This document shows positions 1-6,828 of a stretch of 33,431 nucleotides of DNA, piece by piece. The stretch comes from Janthinobacterium sp. GW456P (GTDB taxonomy: Bacteria; Pseudomonadota; Gammaproteobacteria; Burkholderiales; Burkholderiaceae_D), in contig NZ_NEHB01000011.1 of assembly GCF_002127655.1 (NCBI RefSeq), positions 1 to 33,431 of the forward strand, read 5' to 3'. The notes beneath the pieces were generated by a model. It was not told the origin of the DNA. It made no database searches and was given only the letters and a program-made list of their open reading frames with translations. Positions within the stretch are counted from its first letter, which is position 1; each line of letters opens with the position of its first letter. The translations under genes were made by a program, and so were the position numbers.

Positions 1-111
1 GCCTTTATGCACTTCAACGAGGTCCATCCGCATTCGTCGCTGAAATGGAAATCGCCTCGCATGTTCAGGAGAGAGCTGGCGCGCCGGGCTCAGGAAAGCG
101 GCGCTAACTAG
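1..111 (+). mobile_element. C-terminal end of an IS3-family transposase (OrfB), cut by the window edge
   Basis: The first base opens an in-frame coding stretch of 36 residues ending in TAG at 109-111. It contains FNEVHPHSSLKWKSPRMFRR, which matches the usual C-terminal end of the IS3-family DDE transposase (the 'YN...RPHSSLG..SP..F' block after the catalytic Glu). Everything upstream lies outside the window, so I cannot say whether the transposase is intact. The sequence after the stop, up to about 150 and including a GGGGGCAAGATCA stretch, could be the right end of the element. Its partner inverted repeat would be outside the window. Confidence 0.8.
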
Positions 112-247
112 ACGATTGGCTGTGTCTGGTTATACGGGGGCAAGATCAATCCTGTGATTATTCCTTACTAATTTACAATTCGACGAAGGACGGCTAGTGG
201 ACAAGTGCAGCGTCCGCTTGCGCCCCCAAAGCCGACACTCGCCTAAC
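112..247. other. Intergenic stretch: probable IS right end, then a degenerate copy of the array motif
   Basis: No gene is visible here. The first part (112 to about 150) probably contains the right terminus of the IS whose transposase ends at 111. The last part (211-232, CGTCCGCTTGCGCCCCCAAAGC) resembles the short motif found at the later gene boundaries of this island, and it lies just past the stop codon of the 248-610 gene. Confidence 0.4.
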
Positions 248-610
248 TTATGTCGAGCCCTGAACCAGTTGGTCCAGTGCTCTCAACAAAGCCAACGATG
301 CCGCAATTTCAAAGCTTCCCTCGTTCGAATCAATGGCATGTGATGACCCATCTACTATCCGAATCAGGAGACCTTCCGTGCTGTATGTACCAAACCTTGC
401 GTGAGGCTGGAATTGTGCCTCGATGCCTCTGTAAACCGCTGCCTTAAATTCCTCAGGGATCCTTGTAGGCGAGACTTCCCATGTGACTGAAAGCGCCGCT
501 TGCGCCTGTTCGACTGACAGGACTACGTGACCGTAGCGATGCATGCCGCCAGCTTGTCGGACGATTAGCCCTTCTCCACGCAGTGGACCTTCAATCTCAA
601 ATCTCTTCAT
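248..610 (-). CDS. Stand-alone elongation factor G domain IV-like protein
   Basis: The gene encodes 120 residues that align by eye, over nearly the whole length, with domain IV of EF-G and its relatives (tetracycline-resistance GTPases, RF3-like factors). Residues about 18-34 read VRQAGGMHRYGHVVLSV, against RQSGGRGQYGHVVL in EF-G. Then come IPEEF..AVYRGIEAQF (against IPKEYIPAVEKGI) and VDGSSHAIDSNEGSFEIAAS (against FDGSYHEVDSSEMAFKIAAS). There is no GTPase domain and none of EF-G domains I, II, III or V. In EF-G, domain IV reaches the decoding centre of the ribosome. Whether this isolated copy binds ribosomes is unknown. No clear Shine-Dalgarno precedes the ATG at 610. It lies in a same-strand array of small unrelated genes. 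Confidence 0.75.
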   Translation of the reverse strand: MKRFEIEGPLRGEGLIVRQAGGMHRYGHVVLSVEQAQAALSVTWEVSPTRIPEEFKAAVYRGIEAQFQPHARFGTYSTEGLLIRIVDGSSHAIDSNEGSFEIAASLALLRALDQLVQGST

Positions 611-670
611 TGTTTAGTCACCATCGCCGTTTCCGCCGCTCTGCAAAAGACCGCTCCTGGCCGTCTGCTG

Positions 671-979
671 TCATGCGCGGTCAACCCAAGCATCTTCGCA
701 ACGAACATAAACCACAATTGGAAGGTGTTCCATCGGTTCCGGTTCCGGCATTACGAGATACTCCTCGTCAACTTCATAGTCTAAGGAAGCTTGAATCTCT
801 GTCACCGCACAGCTTAGTGCTTCCAAAGCAGACTCAGGTAAGGCCCCGTCCGTATAGACTCGGAAGCGAACTTTTTGAAACGACGAGTCGAGGTTCAAAG
901 AGATGCTTCTAACTCTCGGAGTGATATCCGTCATCAGCGCGATTTGGGCGACTGCTCTGAGCTGCAATATTTCTGACAT
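671..979 (-). CDS. Small conserved hypothetical protein, possible orphan immunity type
   Basis: The 102-residue product is acidic and soluble, with no signal peptide or membrane segment. Its pattern of TPRVRSISLNL near residue 20, FRVYTDGALPES near 38-50, and then CAVTEIQA, resembles a widespread family of roughly 100-residue proteins that I know only as hypothetical. That family often appears among small orphan genes beside polymorphic-toxin loci. The stop codon at 671-673 overlaps a copy of the boundary motif, and the start at 979 lies about 25 bases from the next copy. No toxin gene is in the window, so the immunity role is a guess from context. Confidence 0.6.
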   Translation of the reverse strand: MSEILQLRAVAQIALMTDITPRVRSISLNLDSSFQKVRFRVYTDGALPESALEALSCAVTEIQASLDYEVDEEYLVMPEPEPMEHLPIVVYVRCEDAWVDRA

Positions 980-1023
980 GTTTCGATTCTATTCGATTGG
1001 CTAGGTCCGCTGTTGGGCGGTTG

Positions 1024-1079
1024 CCGAAGTTGCCAGGTTCCAACCCGAAGCAGACTTCGGATGCACTCGTCAACTTCGG
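1024..1079. repeat. Nested inverted repeat between two island genes
   Basis: CCGAAGTTG at 1024-1032 pairs perfectly with CAACTTCGG at 1071-1079. Inside this, CCGAAG at 1045-1050 pairs with CTTCGG at 1055-1060 across a 4-base loop. The result is a stem with an internal hairpin, in the gap between the 671-979 and 1104-1649 genes and next to a boundary-motif copy. It has no T-run, so it is not a typical intrinsic terminator. Confidence 0.5.
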
Positions 1080-1103
1080 TGCGTAGCACAATTTTCGGAA
1101 TAA

Positions 1104-1649
1104 TTAGTTCAGTTCAGCGATAGTATTTTTTATCATCGCTATGTCATATTCTGGTGAACGTCTGGTGAACGTCTGGTGAGCGATAGTTCGGGATACTTTC
1201 TTGCGGTCGGCCAAATCATCAAAATTGGTACCTAAAATGCCCAATATGTCTACATACAGGCTTGCTAGTTCCACGTCATCAAACTGAAGTCCATAAATAA
1301 AATACCAAGTCGCCTGACGAAGTTCAAGCAAACAATCCCGATGGAGGTTTGGCGAACTCGGCGCAGACTTTGAGCCGGCGATATCCCCTAAAAGGTGCAG
1401 ACATTTCTCGCGCGCTATGCCAGTACATCCAGGAAGTGCCGCCAAAATCGTCTTGATGACGGAAAGCCCACACGGATATATCACTTTATTTACACCAGTC
1501 GCTTCAGATATATCATCGAACGCAAGGTACGCCTGTTCCAGATTCTTTGAATGAATTAAATTCGCTACAGTCGAAGGGGAAAGCACAATCCCAAGATCGC
1601 CTTTTTGACTCCAGTCAAGCGTAGACATTTCCCAGGTCTCAATATTCAT
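1104..1649 (-). CDS. Hypothetical protein, probably alpha-helical
   Basis: The 181-residue product has no family I recognise. It has no signal peptide and no membrane segment. Its middle (residues about 55-140) is rich in leucine, alanine and short helical stretches such as IKTILAALPGC, EKCLHLLGDIAG and ASLYVDILGILG, which would suit a HEAT-like helical fold. I do not see a clear repeat. The start at 1649 has no obvious Shine-Dalgarno; an internal Met (MSTLDW, residue 8) is an alternative. The stop is 79 bases from the nearest boundary motif, with the nested inverted repeat between them. Confidence 0.55.
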   Translation of the reverse strand: MNIETWEMSTLDWSQKGDLGIVLSPSTVANLIHSKNLEQAYLAFDDISEATGVNKVIYPCGLSVIKTILAALPGCTGIAREKCLHLLGDIAGSKSAPSSPNLHRDCLLELRQATWYFIYGLQFDDVELASLYVDILGILGTNFDDLADRKKVSRTIAHQTFTRRSPEYDIAMIKNTIAELN

Positions 1650-1703
1650 GCTTAAATTTTAAAAGAATTTAACGGCGGCTTCTGGCCGTAAGCAGCGTCA
1701 TCA

Positions 1704-2176
1704 TCACAAAGCGGAGTCTTCCGGGTTGACAGTCCAAAATGAACTGCCCGAATGACTACAATCGATGAAGTAATGATGGTTCCTTCGCTTTATAGCGTCT
1801 ATCGCAGCAATTGCGTCCTCTACAGTCTTGGCATCGGCATGTTTTAGCAATCATTAAGATGAGGAATCGCATCAGCACGCAAGGAGTATGCACAGATACC
1901 ACATGCTCGATAGCGAACTAGGGTCGCTTTGTCTTTAAGAGCCCGAATACCCAGTTCGAATGCAGTCTGTGAAATGCATGCAAAACGAATCGCATGAAAG
2001 ACGAGAGCAACGCGGCCTTGCGCTTTTTTTGTACTGTCAAAGGCATCGGCCAAGAACGGCACAATGTCTATACCCAAGGGGCGCAACTGCGTCCAAGCTG
2101 CCTCTTGGTCGAGTGCGCTTGTTGTGTCCAACTTCTTTACCAATTCCCTTATTTGCAAATTATCCATGGGCTTCAT
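1704..2176 (-). pseudogene. Frameshifted HEAT-repeat-like gene
   Basis: The first frame (from the ATG at 2176) gives 110 residues with HEAT-like helices (LVKKLDTTSALDQEAAWTQL, ALKDKATLVRYRACGICAYS) and stops at 1844-1846. Directly beyond, in another frame, coding-quality sequence continues as LKHADAKTVEDAIAAIDAIK and on through NHHYFIDCSHSGSSFWTVNP to a stop at 1704-1706. A single lost base near 1847-1852 would restore one protein of roughly 157 residues reading ...HLND-LLKHADAKTV... The split is either a real pseudogenising deletion or a sequencing error. A boundary-motif copy follows 6 bases after the restored stop, as with its neighbours. Confidence 0.65.
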
Positions 2177-2225
2177 CGCATATGTATATCGAATGACTGC
2201 TCTTGGCCAGAATGAGCCTATCGCC

Positions 2226-2717
2226 TCATTTTTTCAAGAGCTCTCGATAGTAATCGAAGACGTTATCTTCGTCACCATCTGTGATGATTTTAACCACTCG
2301 CCCCCATGGCCAAAAGTTGGTGCCTGACTTCGTTCTAAGTCCTGGGAATTTTTGGCCATTAATCAAAATCATTCCCCACTCCGCGCCATAATTTCTGCGG
2401 TACACCTCACCAACATAGCTACCGAACCCCTTGGCAAACAACATCACCTGCTGTTGTGTTGGCCTCGGTGTCTCAGCGATGTAAGAAGCGTTCATCTTTA
2501 CCAAAACTCTTTCGACATTTTCAATGCTGGCATCACTCCAATCCAGCTGGATACCAAACTGGCTTTTAGCCAAGTCCACGGCATCTAAAGCATAAGCTTC
2601 CGCAATTTTTTGGATGTTAGGGTCTGCAACAAAGCTTGGGTTTTCTTGGTCAACCGCACTCACATGGAATGGGAGCATGGCCAAGATAAACGATAGTAGC
2701 GTGGTGAAATTTCTCAT
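2226..2717 (-). CDS. Secreted or periplasmic hypothetical protein, DUF3806-like
   Basis: I start the gene at the ATG at 2717. That start has AAGAGA just upstream and produces a clear signal peptide (MRNFTTLLSFILAMLPFHVS, cleavage near SA-VD). A longer reading to 2813 would run through two boundary-motif copies and is unlikely. The mature part (about 140 residues) has GFGSYVGEVYRRNYGAEWGM near its centre and ends in a basic DYYRELLKK tail. The block around the VGEV..R..GAEW motif recalls DUF3806-type proteins, but I am not sure of that link. Function is unknown; export to the periplasm is the only firm prediction. Confidence 0.6.
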   Translation of the reverse strand: MRNFTTLLSFILAMLPFHVSAVDQENPSFVADPNIQKIAEAYALDAVDLAKSQFGIQLDWSDASIENVERVLVKMNASYIAETPRPTQQQVMLFAKGFGSYVGEVYRRNYGAEWGMILINGQKFPGLRTKSGTNFWPWGRVVKIITDGDEDNVFDYYRELLKK

Positions 2718-2815
2718 ATTTCTCTTAAAAATGTACTTAAGGCTATGCGTAATGATCGTCCGCTTCTGGCCGATCCCGGCCGCTTGCGAAGTACTGCTCT
2801 TGGCCGATTCCACAT

Positions 2816-3067
2816 CTACAATTTCATCGCCGTTCCGTTGAGCTGGTCCATCAACGCATCGAGCTTACGCTCTAGCTTCAAATTAGACGCCCCAATGAAA
2901 TACCAGATGCAAGCGAAGTTCACGATTGGAATTAACGATAGAACTGTCCAAAGCACTGCGTTCCGTCCTTTATCCTTTGCTAGAAGATAAGCAGAAACTG
3001 CCATCATTAGCGACATGAATACGAGCGGAAGAAATGAGACAAACAAGTTTGGGGCGTTGTTTTCCAT
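2816..3067 (-). CDS. Small inner-membrane protein with two predicted membrane helices
   Basis: The 83-residue product has two hydrophobic segments, about residues 9-29 (FVSFLPLVFMSLMMAVSAYL) and 38-58 (AVLWTVLSLIPIVNFACIWY). They are separated by a short basic loop (LAKDKGRN) and followed by an amphipathic tail (LERKLDALMDQL). The 'LAK..GRN..LW..LSLIPIVN' pattern is common in small unnamed bacterial membrane proteins. Its stop codon abuts a boundary-motif copy (2790-2812). No function can be assigned. Confidence 0.6.
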   Translation of the reverse strand: MENNAPNLFVSFLPLVFMSLMMAVSAYLLAKDKGRNAVLWTVLSLIPIVNFACIWYFIGASNLKLERKLDALMDQLNGTAMKL

Positions 3068-3554
3068 TAGTTTTATCTAGGTTGGATGGTTTAAAATGCG
3101 TTGGAAAGTCGACCTAGTGACACGTCCGAGCAACCTGCTTTAATGCTCCTGAACGGTTGCTTCTGGACGATAGAGGCACCAGAGCATAACGGATTGCCAA
3201 GCAGAAAAACTCACAAATTATCACGCTGCGGCGAATGACCGCGTCTGGCCGAACTCTGCATTAGCGCCTAATGATAACATGTTGCCAATCTGGAAAATAC
3301 CTAGCATTTCACATGCCTTGCGGGGCGGCGGCAAGAACATTCACATCGTCGTCAGCAACGGCGACCTCCAGTGACTGTCCGGCTAAGAGAGATGGTGTCC
3401 GGGTTCAAATGCGACTGGGTGTCCAGCTTGGTGTAAGCATCGGTGTCCGGCTTGATGAGAATACTCATCGGTAGCCCGACGACGGCGGCTATGGCCTAAT
3501 TCCGTCTGGGGTCAAAGACTATTACACTCTCAGTTTATTTGTGCAACAAAACCA
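3068..3554. other. Gene-free stretch with boundary motifs and a possible IS end
   Basis: I see no convincing gene here. It holds three boundary-motif copies (about 3151-3180, 3235-3262 and 3482-3503) and the tandem GTGTCCGG repeats described separately. A plus-strand reading frame from 3271 to 3474 runs through those repeats and lacks a ribosome site, so I do not call it. The two motif copies with no gene between them suggest a decayed cassette. Confidence 0.5.
3372..3468 (+). repeat. Tandem GTGTCCGGctT repeats, likely terminus of a lost IS21-type element
   Basis: Four direct repeats spaced about 22-24 bases apart begin with TGTCCGGCT (3375), GGTGTCCGGGTT (3394), GGGTGTCCAGCTT (3417) and CGGTGTCCGGCTT (3441). 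Multiple short terminal repeats starting TGTCC are typical of IS21-family ends. No transposase or helper ATPase gene is nearby, so this would be a solitary end. The assignment rests on appearance only. Confidence 0.45.
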
Positions 3555-3863
3555 TTATTTACGGTTCTTTTTTTGGTTTTGCATTCTCTTGTGGTCCAAG
3601 AAGGTTATCCACAATGCAAATATCGTTGCGTAAAATAAGATTGCCCGTCCGACATCTCTTTTGTGAAACGGAACTCCGGTAAAAAAACCGCCAACGCGAT
3701 CAAGAAAATCCATTATCTGGAAGAAAAATGGTTCCTTATTCCCGTTGGGACCTAGCGCAAGAAATCCTGAAGAAAGGTCCAGCAGGTAATAAACGAAGGC
3801 AAATACGATAAAACTGCCAACGAATGTTATTAAAAGGGAAATGCACTGTTTCCATTTAATCAT
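3555..3863 (-). CDS. Small membrane protein with two to three membrane helices
   Basis: From the ATG at 3863 the product is 102 residues. It starts MIKWKQCISLLITFVGSFIV and has hydrophobic segments at about residues 7-28 and 73-90 (AILFYATIFALWITFL), with an intervening loop (FFFQIMDFLDRVGGFFTGV) and a basic C-terminus (KRMQNQKKNRK). The frame stays open upstream to 3953. That part (ERQASHRSGSPLRLHG) has different codon use and looks like flanking debris, so starts at 3893 or 3953 are less likely. The family is unknown. This is the last recognisable gene of the AT-rich array. Confidence 0.5.
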   Translation of the reverse strand: MIKWKQCISLLITFVGSFIVFAFVYYLLDLSSGFLALGPNGNKEPFFFQIMDFLDRVGGFFTGVPFHKRDVGRAILFYATIFALWITFLDHKRMQNQKKNRK

Positions 3864-4588
3864 CGATTTTTTGCGCAGCACCTCGGCCTTCATGCCGTGG
3901 AGGCGAAGCGGAGATCCGCTGCGGTGACTTGCCTGTCGCTCCGTTGTTGCCACCAGTAAATACTCATATCAGTCTGCACGCTGGGTGAGTTTGCTGTGCT
4001 GGCCGAACTCGACCGTTCGGACCAGCATAGCAGGTTGTCCGATGGAAAATCTAGCACGCCCTACTACAGACCAGCTTCGACCAAACCACCATCGCGCTTC
4101 TAAATTGCATTAGTTCGCTCCTGACTCTTGATACACTGGACTAGCGCTCCTCGGCTCAAAAATTTCCCTGCCATGATTTTCCTCTAGATGCTTTGAAACG
4201 CACAAGGGAGTTAACGTTTTCAATGGTTGCCATTCGCCAATTGCATCTTATCCGAAAACCCTGATATGCCAATAAGTTTCTTTCCTTACCTTTCAACGGC
4301 AGTTCCCGGCTTCGGATTCAATCAATCCCACCACTTCATCCAGCCAAGATTCAAGTCCGAGCTCTTTTGCAGTTTGGATAAAGCCCTTTTTTATCGATGA
4401 AAGATTTTTTCAAACCCGCTGACGTCATGACCGCGCGTGGCCGCGTCATTGCCCCGGGCCGGGAAAGAACGAATATCTCGCAGATCGGCCATAGCGTCAG
4501 CGACCTTTTCCATCAAAAAACTTCCTTCCCGCATTTTCATGCGCTTCAATTATGCGCACCGGCCGCACCTGCCCTTTGAACGGCAACC
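3864..4588. other. Gene-poor end of the island with short gene remnants
   Basis: No intact gene is visible. The stretch carries two degenerate boundary motifs (about 3991-4014 and 4427-4449). It also has a 24-codon minus-strand frame at 4100-4174 that starts MAGKFLSRGALVQC and is preceded by AGAGGAAAATC, and the remnant at 4293-4412. Base composition changes to GC-rich between about 4420 and 4560, which marks the end of the island. Confidence 0.45.
4293..4412 (-). pseudogene. Possible 3' remnant of a small gene
   Basis: A minus-strand frame without an ATG encodes SIKKGFIQTAKELGLESWLD followed by EVVGLIESEAGNCR and a stop at 4293-4295. It looks like a helical, coding-quality C-terminus whose 5' part is gone. 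A stop codon in the same frame near 4410 closes it upstream. I do not recognise the family. Confidence 0.25.
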
Positions 4589-5059
4589 TCAGCCGGTGTC
4601 CAGCAGCCGTGTCAGCCGCAGCTGATCGCCAGCAGGCACAAACCACGCAGTTTGCCAGCGCTGCGTGCGCTGCGCCTGGGCGGACTCGGGCACGCACCAC
4701 GGCGGGTACACGCGCAACGCGCGCTTGCCGCCGGTGCTGGCGCGCGACATCAGTCCCCGCTCGAGCATCACGCTGCGCGGGAAAATGAAAAAACCGTGCC
4801 GCGCGCCATCGTCGTCGGCCACGGCGATGACGACGACATCGACGGGGTCCGCCTCATCGAGCGGGGCGATGTCGGCGTCGGGATGGGGACGCTTCCAGAC
4901 GGTGACGAACTGGCCGGTTTTCGTTGGCGTGGTTTTGGCCACGCGCAAGACCAGGCGCTTGCCGTGCAGTTCGGTGCGGCAAGCGCCGTACTCCGCGCTC
5001 TCCGTTTCCGCCACGGGCGCTTGCGGCAAGCCCAGGAAGGCCCAGGGACTGGCTTTCAT
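4589..5059 (-). CDS. MepB-like family protein
   Basis: The 156-residue product carries the features I associate with the MepB family: YGACRTELHGKRLVLRVAKT near residues 24-43, TKTGQFVTVWKRP, HGFFIFPRSVMLERGL and GKRALRVYPPW, with an aromatic C-terminal block (RTQRWQTAWF). MepB is a protein of unknown biochemical function first noted beside the mepRA multidrug efflux locus in Staphylococcus. No efflux pump is next to it here. I use the ATG at 5059, which overlaps the upstream gene's stop codon as ATGA, so the two genes are probably co-translated. Confidence 0.75.
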   Translation of the reverse strand: MKASPWAFLGLPQAPVAETESAEYGACRTELHGKRLVLRVAKTTPTKTGQFVTVWKRPHPDADIAPLDEADPVDVVVIAVADDDGARHGFFIFPRSVMLERGLMSRASTGGKRALRVYPPWCVPESAQAQRTQRWQTAWFVPAGDQLRLTRLLDTG

Positions 5060-5289
5060 TGCGCGCTGAACTCGGCTGCGGCCTTGGCCGCCCACAGCGC
5101 TTCGGCGTGGCTGGCGAACGGGCTGTCGTAGCCATCGACGTTGCCGTCCTCGTCGACGAAATACAGCCACCACCCGTCAGCCTGCTTACGGATGGCAGTA
5201 TGGCCCGGTGCGCAATGGGTTTCGACGGCCTGGTCAGCCGACAGGGTGGCGATGGTGATGCCACGGTGAATAATATGGTGGGGTGTCAT
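5056..5289 (-). CDS. Small hypothetical protein
   Basis: The 77-residue product starts MTPHHIIHRGITIATLSADQ and contains GWWLYFVDEDGNVDGYDSPF near residues 38-57, followed by an alanine-rich helix (HAEALWAAKAAAEF). It is probably cytosolic, with no signal peptide. The aromatic/acidic centre suggests a small beta-sheet domain, but I cannot name the family. Its stop overlaps the start of the MepB-like gene. The start at 5289 is 97 bases from the divergent TfoX-like gene, so a promoter for each lies between them. Confidence 0.6.
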   Translation of the reverse strand: MTPHHIIHRGITIATLSADQAVETHCAPGHTAIRKQADGWWLYFVDEDGNVDGYDSPFASHAEALWAAKAAAEFSAQ

Positions 5290-5386
5290 GGAGAGTACGT
5301 CATATAAAAAAATCAATGGCCGTAGTGTAGCCGCACCACCCTGTCCTGGCCAGTGCGCTACACTATTCCTTGATACGGAGGACAAC

Positions 5387-5749
5387 ATGGCATCACAGCA
5401 AGGCACGGTGGATTTTTTGCTCGACCAGATGGCGGGCGCGGGCGGCATCAGCGCGAAAAAAATGTTTGGCGAGTACGGCCTGTATTGCGACGGCAAGATG
5501 TTCGCCATCGTCGCCGACGACGAGCTTTTCATCAAACCGACGGACGCGGGCCGCGCCTGGATCAGCGCGCAAGGTGCGCCGCAGGAAGCGCCGCCCTACC
5601 CGCAAGCCAAGCCGTATTTCCTCATCGATGGCGGGCTGTGGGATGAGCGCGACTGGCTGTCGCAGCTGGCGCGGCGCACGGCCGACGCCTTGCCGCAGCC
5701 GAAACCCAAGCCGCCGCCCAAGCCAAAAAAACCGGCATCAAGCAGCTAG
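5387..5749 (+). CDS. TfoX N-terminal domain protein
   Basis: The 120-residue product matches the TfoX/Sxy N-terminal domain: LLDQMAGAGGISAKKMFGEY near residues 10-29, then GLYCDGKMFAIVADDELFIK, and PPYPQAKPYFLIDGGLWDER near 67-86. It ends in a proline/lysine-rich tail (QPKPKPPPKPKKPA). The TfoX C-terminal domain is absent. Stand-alone N-domain proteins of this size are common, and unlike Sxy they are not proven competence regulators. I chose the ATG at 5387 because a strong GGAGG (5377-5381) sits 5 bases upstream. It ends convergently inside the last 12 bases of the D-lactate dehydrogenase gene. Confidence 0.85.
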   Translation: MASQQGTVDFLLDQMAGAGGISAKKMFGEYGLYCDGKMFAIVADDELFIKPTDAGRAWISAQGAPQEAPPYPQAKPYFLIDGGLWDERDWLSQLARRTADALPQPKPKPPPKPKKPASSS

Positions 5750-6742
5750 TACGCTGTTCTCGCACGCCTTGCCTTGGCGGAAGCATGCCAGGTTGTGGTA
5801 GGTGATGGCGGCGATTTCGCGCAGCGCCTCGATGGTGAAGAAGCCCTGGTGGCCTGTCACCAGCACGTTCGGGAAGGTCATCAGGCGCTGGAAGACGTCG
5901 TCGTCAATGATGTCGGACGAGCGGTCCTGGAAGAACAGATTGCTTTCCTGTTCATACACGTCGATGGCCAATGAGCCCAGCTGGCGCGATTTGAGGGCCT
6001 CGATGACAGCGCCCGTGTCGATCAGGCCGCCGCGCGAAGTGTTCACCAGCATGGCGCCCTTCTTCATCAGCGGCAAGGTTGCTTCGCTGATCAGGTGGCG
6101 CGTGCTCTCCATCAACGGGCAATGCAGCGAGACGATGTCGGATTCTGCCAGCAACCGCGGCAATTCCACCATCGTGCCCAGCTGCGCGAACGCGGGCGCC
6201 GGGTACGGGTCGTGGCCCAGCACCGTGCAGCCGAAGCCCTTGAAAATGCGCGCCGTGGCCAGGCCGATCTTGCCCGTGCCGACGATGCCCACGGTCTTGC
6301 CGTGCAAAGTAGCACCCAGCAAGCCATCGAGCGAGAAATTGCCTTCACGCACGCGGGCGTAGGCGCGGTGCGTATGGCGGTTCAGCGTCTGCACCAAGGC
6401 CAGCGTGTATTCTGCCACCGCTTCCGGCGAATACGCGGGCACGCGGGCAACGAACAGGCCCAGGCGCCGGGCCGCTTCCAGGTCGAGGTTGTTGTAGCCG
6501 GCGCAGCGCAGCAGGATGGCACGCACGCCGTAACCGTGCAGCGCTTCCAGCACTTGCGCGTCGAGCACGTCGTTGACGAAGACGCAGACGGCATCAGCAC
6601 CCTGCGCCAGGACCACGGTTTCCTGGCTCAGCAAGGCGCTGTGGTAGACCAGTTCAATGCCGGCCGGATCGGGCTGGAACGGCAAGGCTTCGTCGAAGAA
6701 GCGGCGGTCATAGGGCTGGCTGGCGAAGAAGGCGATTTTCAT
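5738..6742 (-). CDS. ldhA: D-lactate dehydrogenase (2-hydroxyacid dehydrogenase family)
   Basis: This is the fermentative enzyme that reduces pyruvate to D-lactate with NADH in the cytoplasm. The 334-residue length matches the LdhA group. The Rossmann motif GIVGTGKIG lies at residues 153-160. The catalytic trio of the family is present: Arg237 in NTSRGG, Glu in DVYEQE (264-266) and His298 in GHQGF. The YNNLDLEAA segment near 83 is also typical of LdhA rather than of phosphoglycerate dehydrogenase. I start it at 6742 (MKIAFFASQP), with AGGACG upstream. The 3' end overlaps the convergent TfoX-like gene by 12 bases. Confidence 0.9.
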   Translation of the reverse strand: MKIAFFASQPYDRRFFDEALPFQPDPAGIELVYHSALLSQETVVLAQGADAVCVFVNDVLDAQVLEALHGYGVRAILLRCAGYNNLDLEAARRLGLFVARVPAYSPEAVAEYTLALVQTLNRHTHRAYARVREGNFSLDGLLGATLHGKTVGIVGTGKIGLATARIFKGFGCTVLGHDPYPAPAFAQLGTMVELPRLLAESDIVSLHCPLMESTRHLISEATLPLMKKGAMLVNTSRGGLIDTGAVIEALKSRQLGSLAIDVYEQESNLFFQDRSSDIIDDDVFQRLMTFPNVLVTGHQGFFTIEALREIAAITYHNLACFRQGKACENSVLAA

Positions 6743-6828
6743 GGGGCGTCCTGGCACTTGCTGGATGGCAGAATACCATCATAGCGCAAGCGCCCTGCCC
6801 CATGGCGTCCGTCTGGCGCCTTGGCTGC

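Larger units (their letters stand above)
211..4449 (+). repeat. Recurrent gene-boundary motif, consensus about GACYGCTTCTGGCCGWWWGC
   Basis: A short degenerate motif recurs about a dozen times, always in the same orientation. Copies are near 211-232, 650-672, 1003-1025, 1671-1698, 2193-2217, 2752-2780, 2790-2812, 3151-3180, 3235-3262, 3482-3503, 3991-4014 and 4427-4449. The clearest are GACCGCTCCTGGCCGTCTGC, GGCGGCTTCTGGCCGTAAGC, GACTGCTCTTGGCCAGAATG, GTCCGCTTCTGGCCGATCCC and GACCGCGTCTGGCCGAACTC. In the direction of the minus-strand genes each copy comes just after a stop codon, often within 10 bases, and before the next gene. Some copies can form a small hairpin (GCTT/AAGC flanking the CTGGCCG loop). 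I cannot assign it to a named repeat family. The first and last two copies are the most degenerate. Confidence 0.65.

Noticed and set aside
3271..3474. Plus-strand reading frame of 67 codons
   Set aside because: It runs through the tandem GTGTCC repeats, has no ribosome-binding site, and encodes a low-complexity product.
211..4449. A classical integron cassette array with attC sites
   Set aside because: The same-strand small genes and repeated spacer fit the layout, but I could not find the RYYYAAC/GTTRRRY core pairs, and no integrase gene is present.
4397..4579. Plus-strand reading frame starting MKDFFKPADV
   Set aside because: It is antisense to a better coding-like remnant at 4293-4412 and crosses the composition boundary. 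No ribosome-binding site or recognisable domain is seen.
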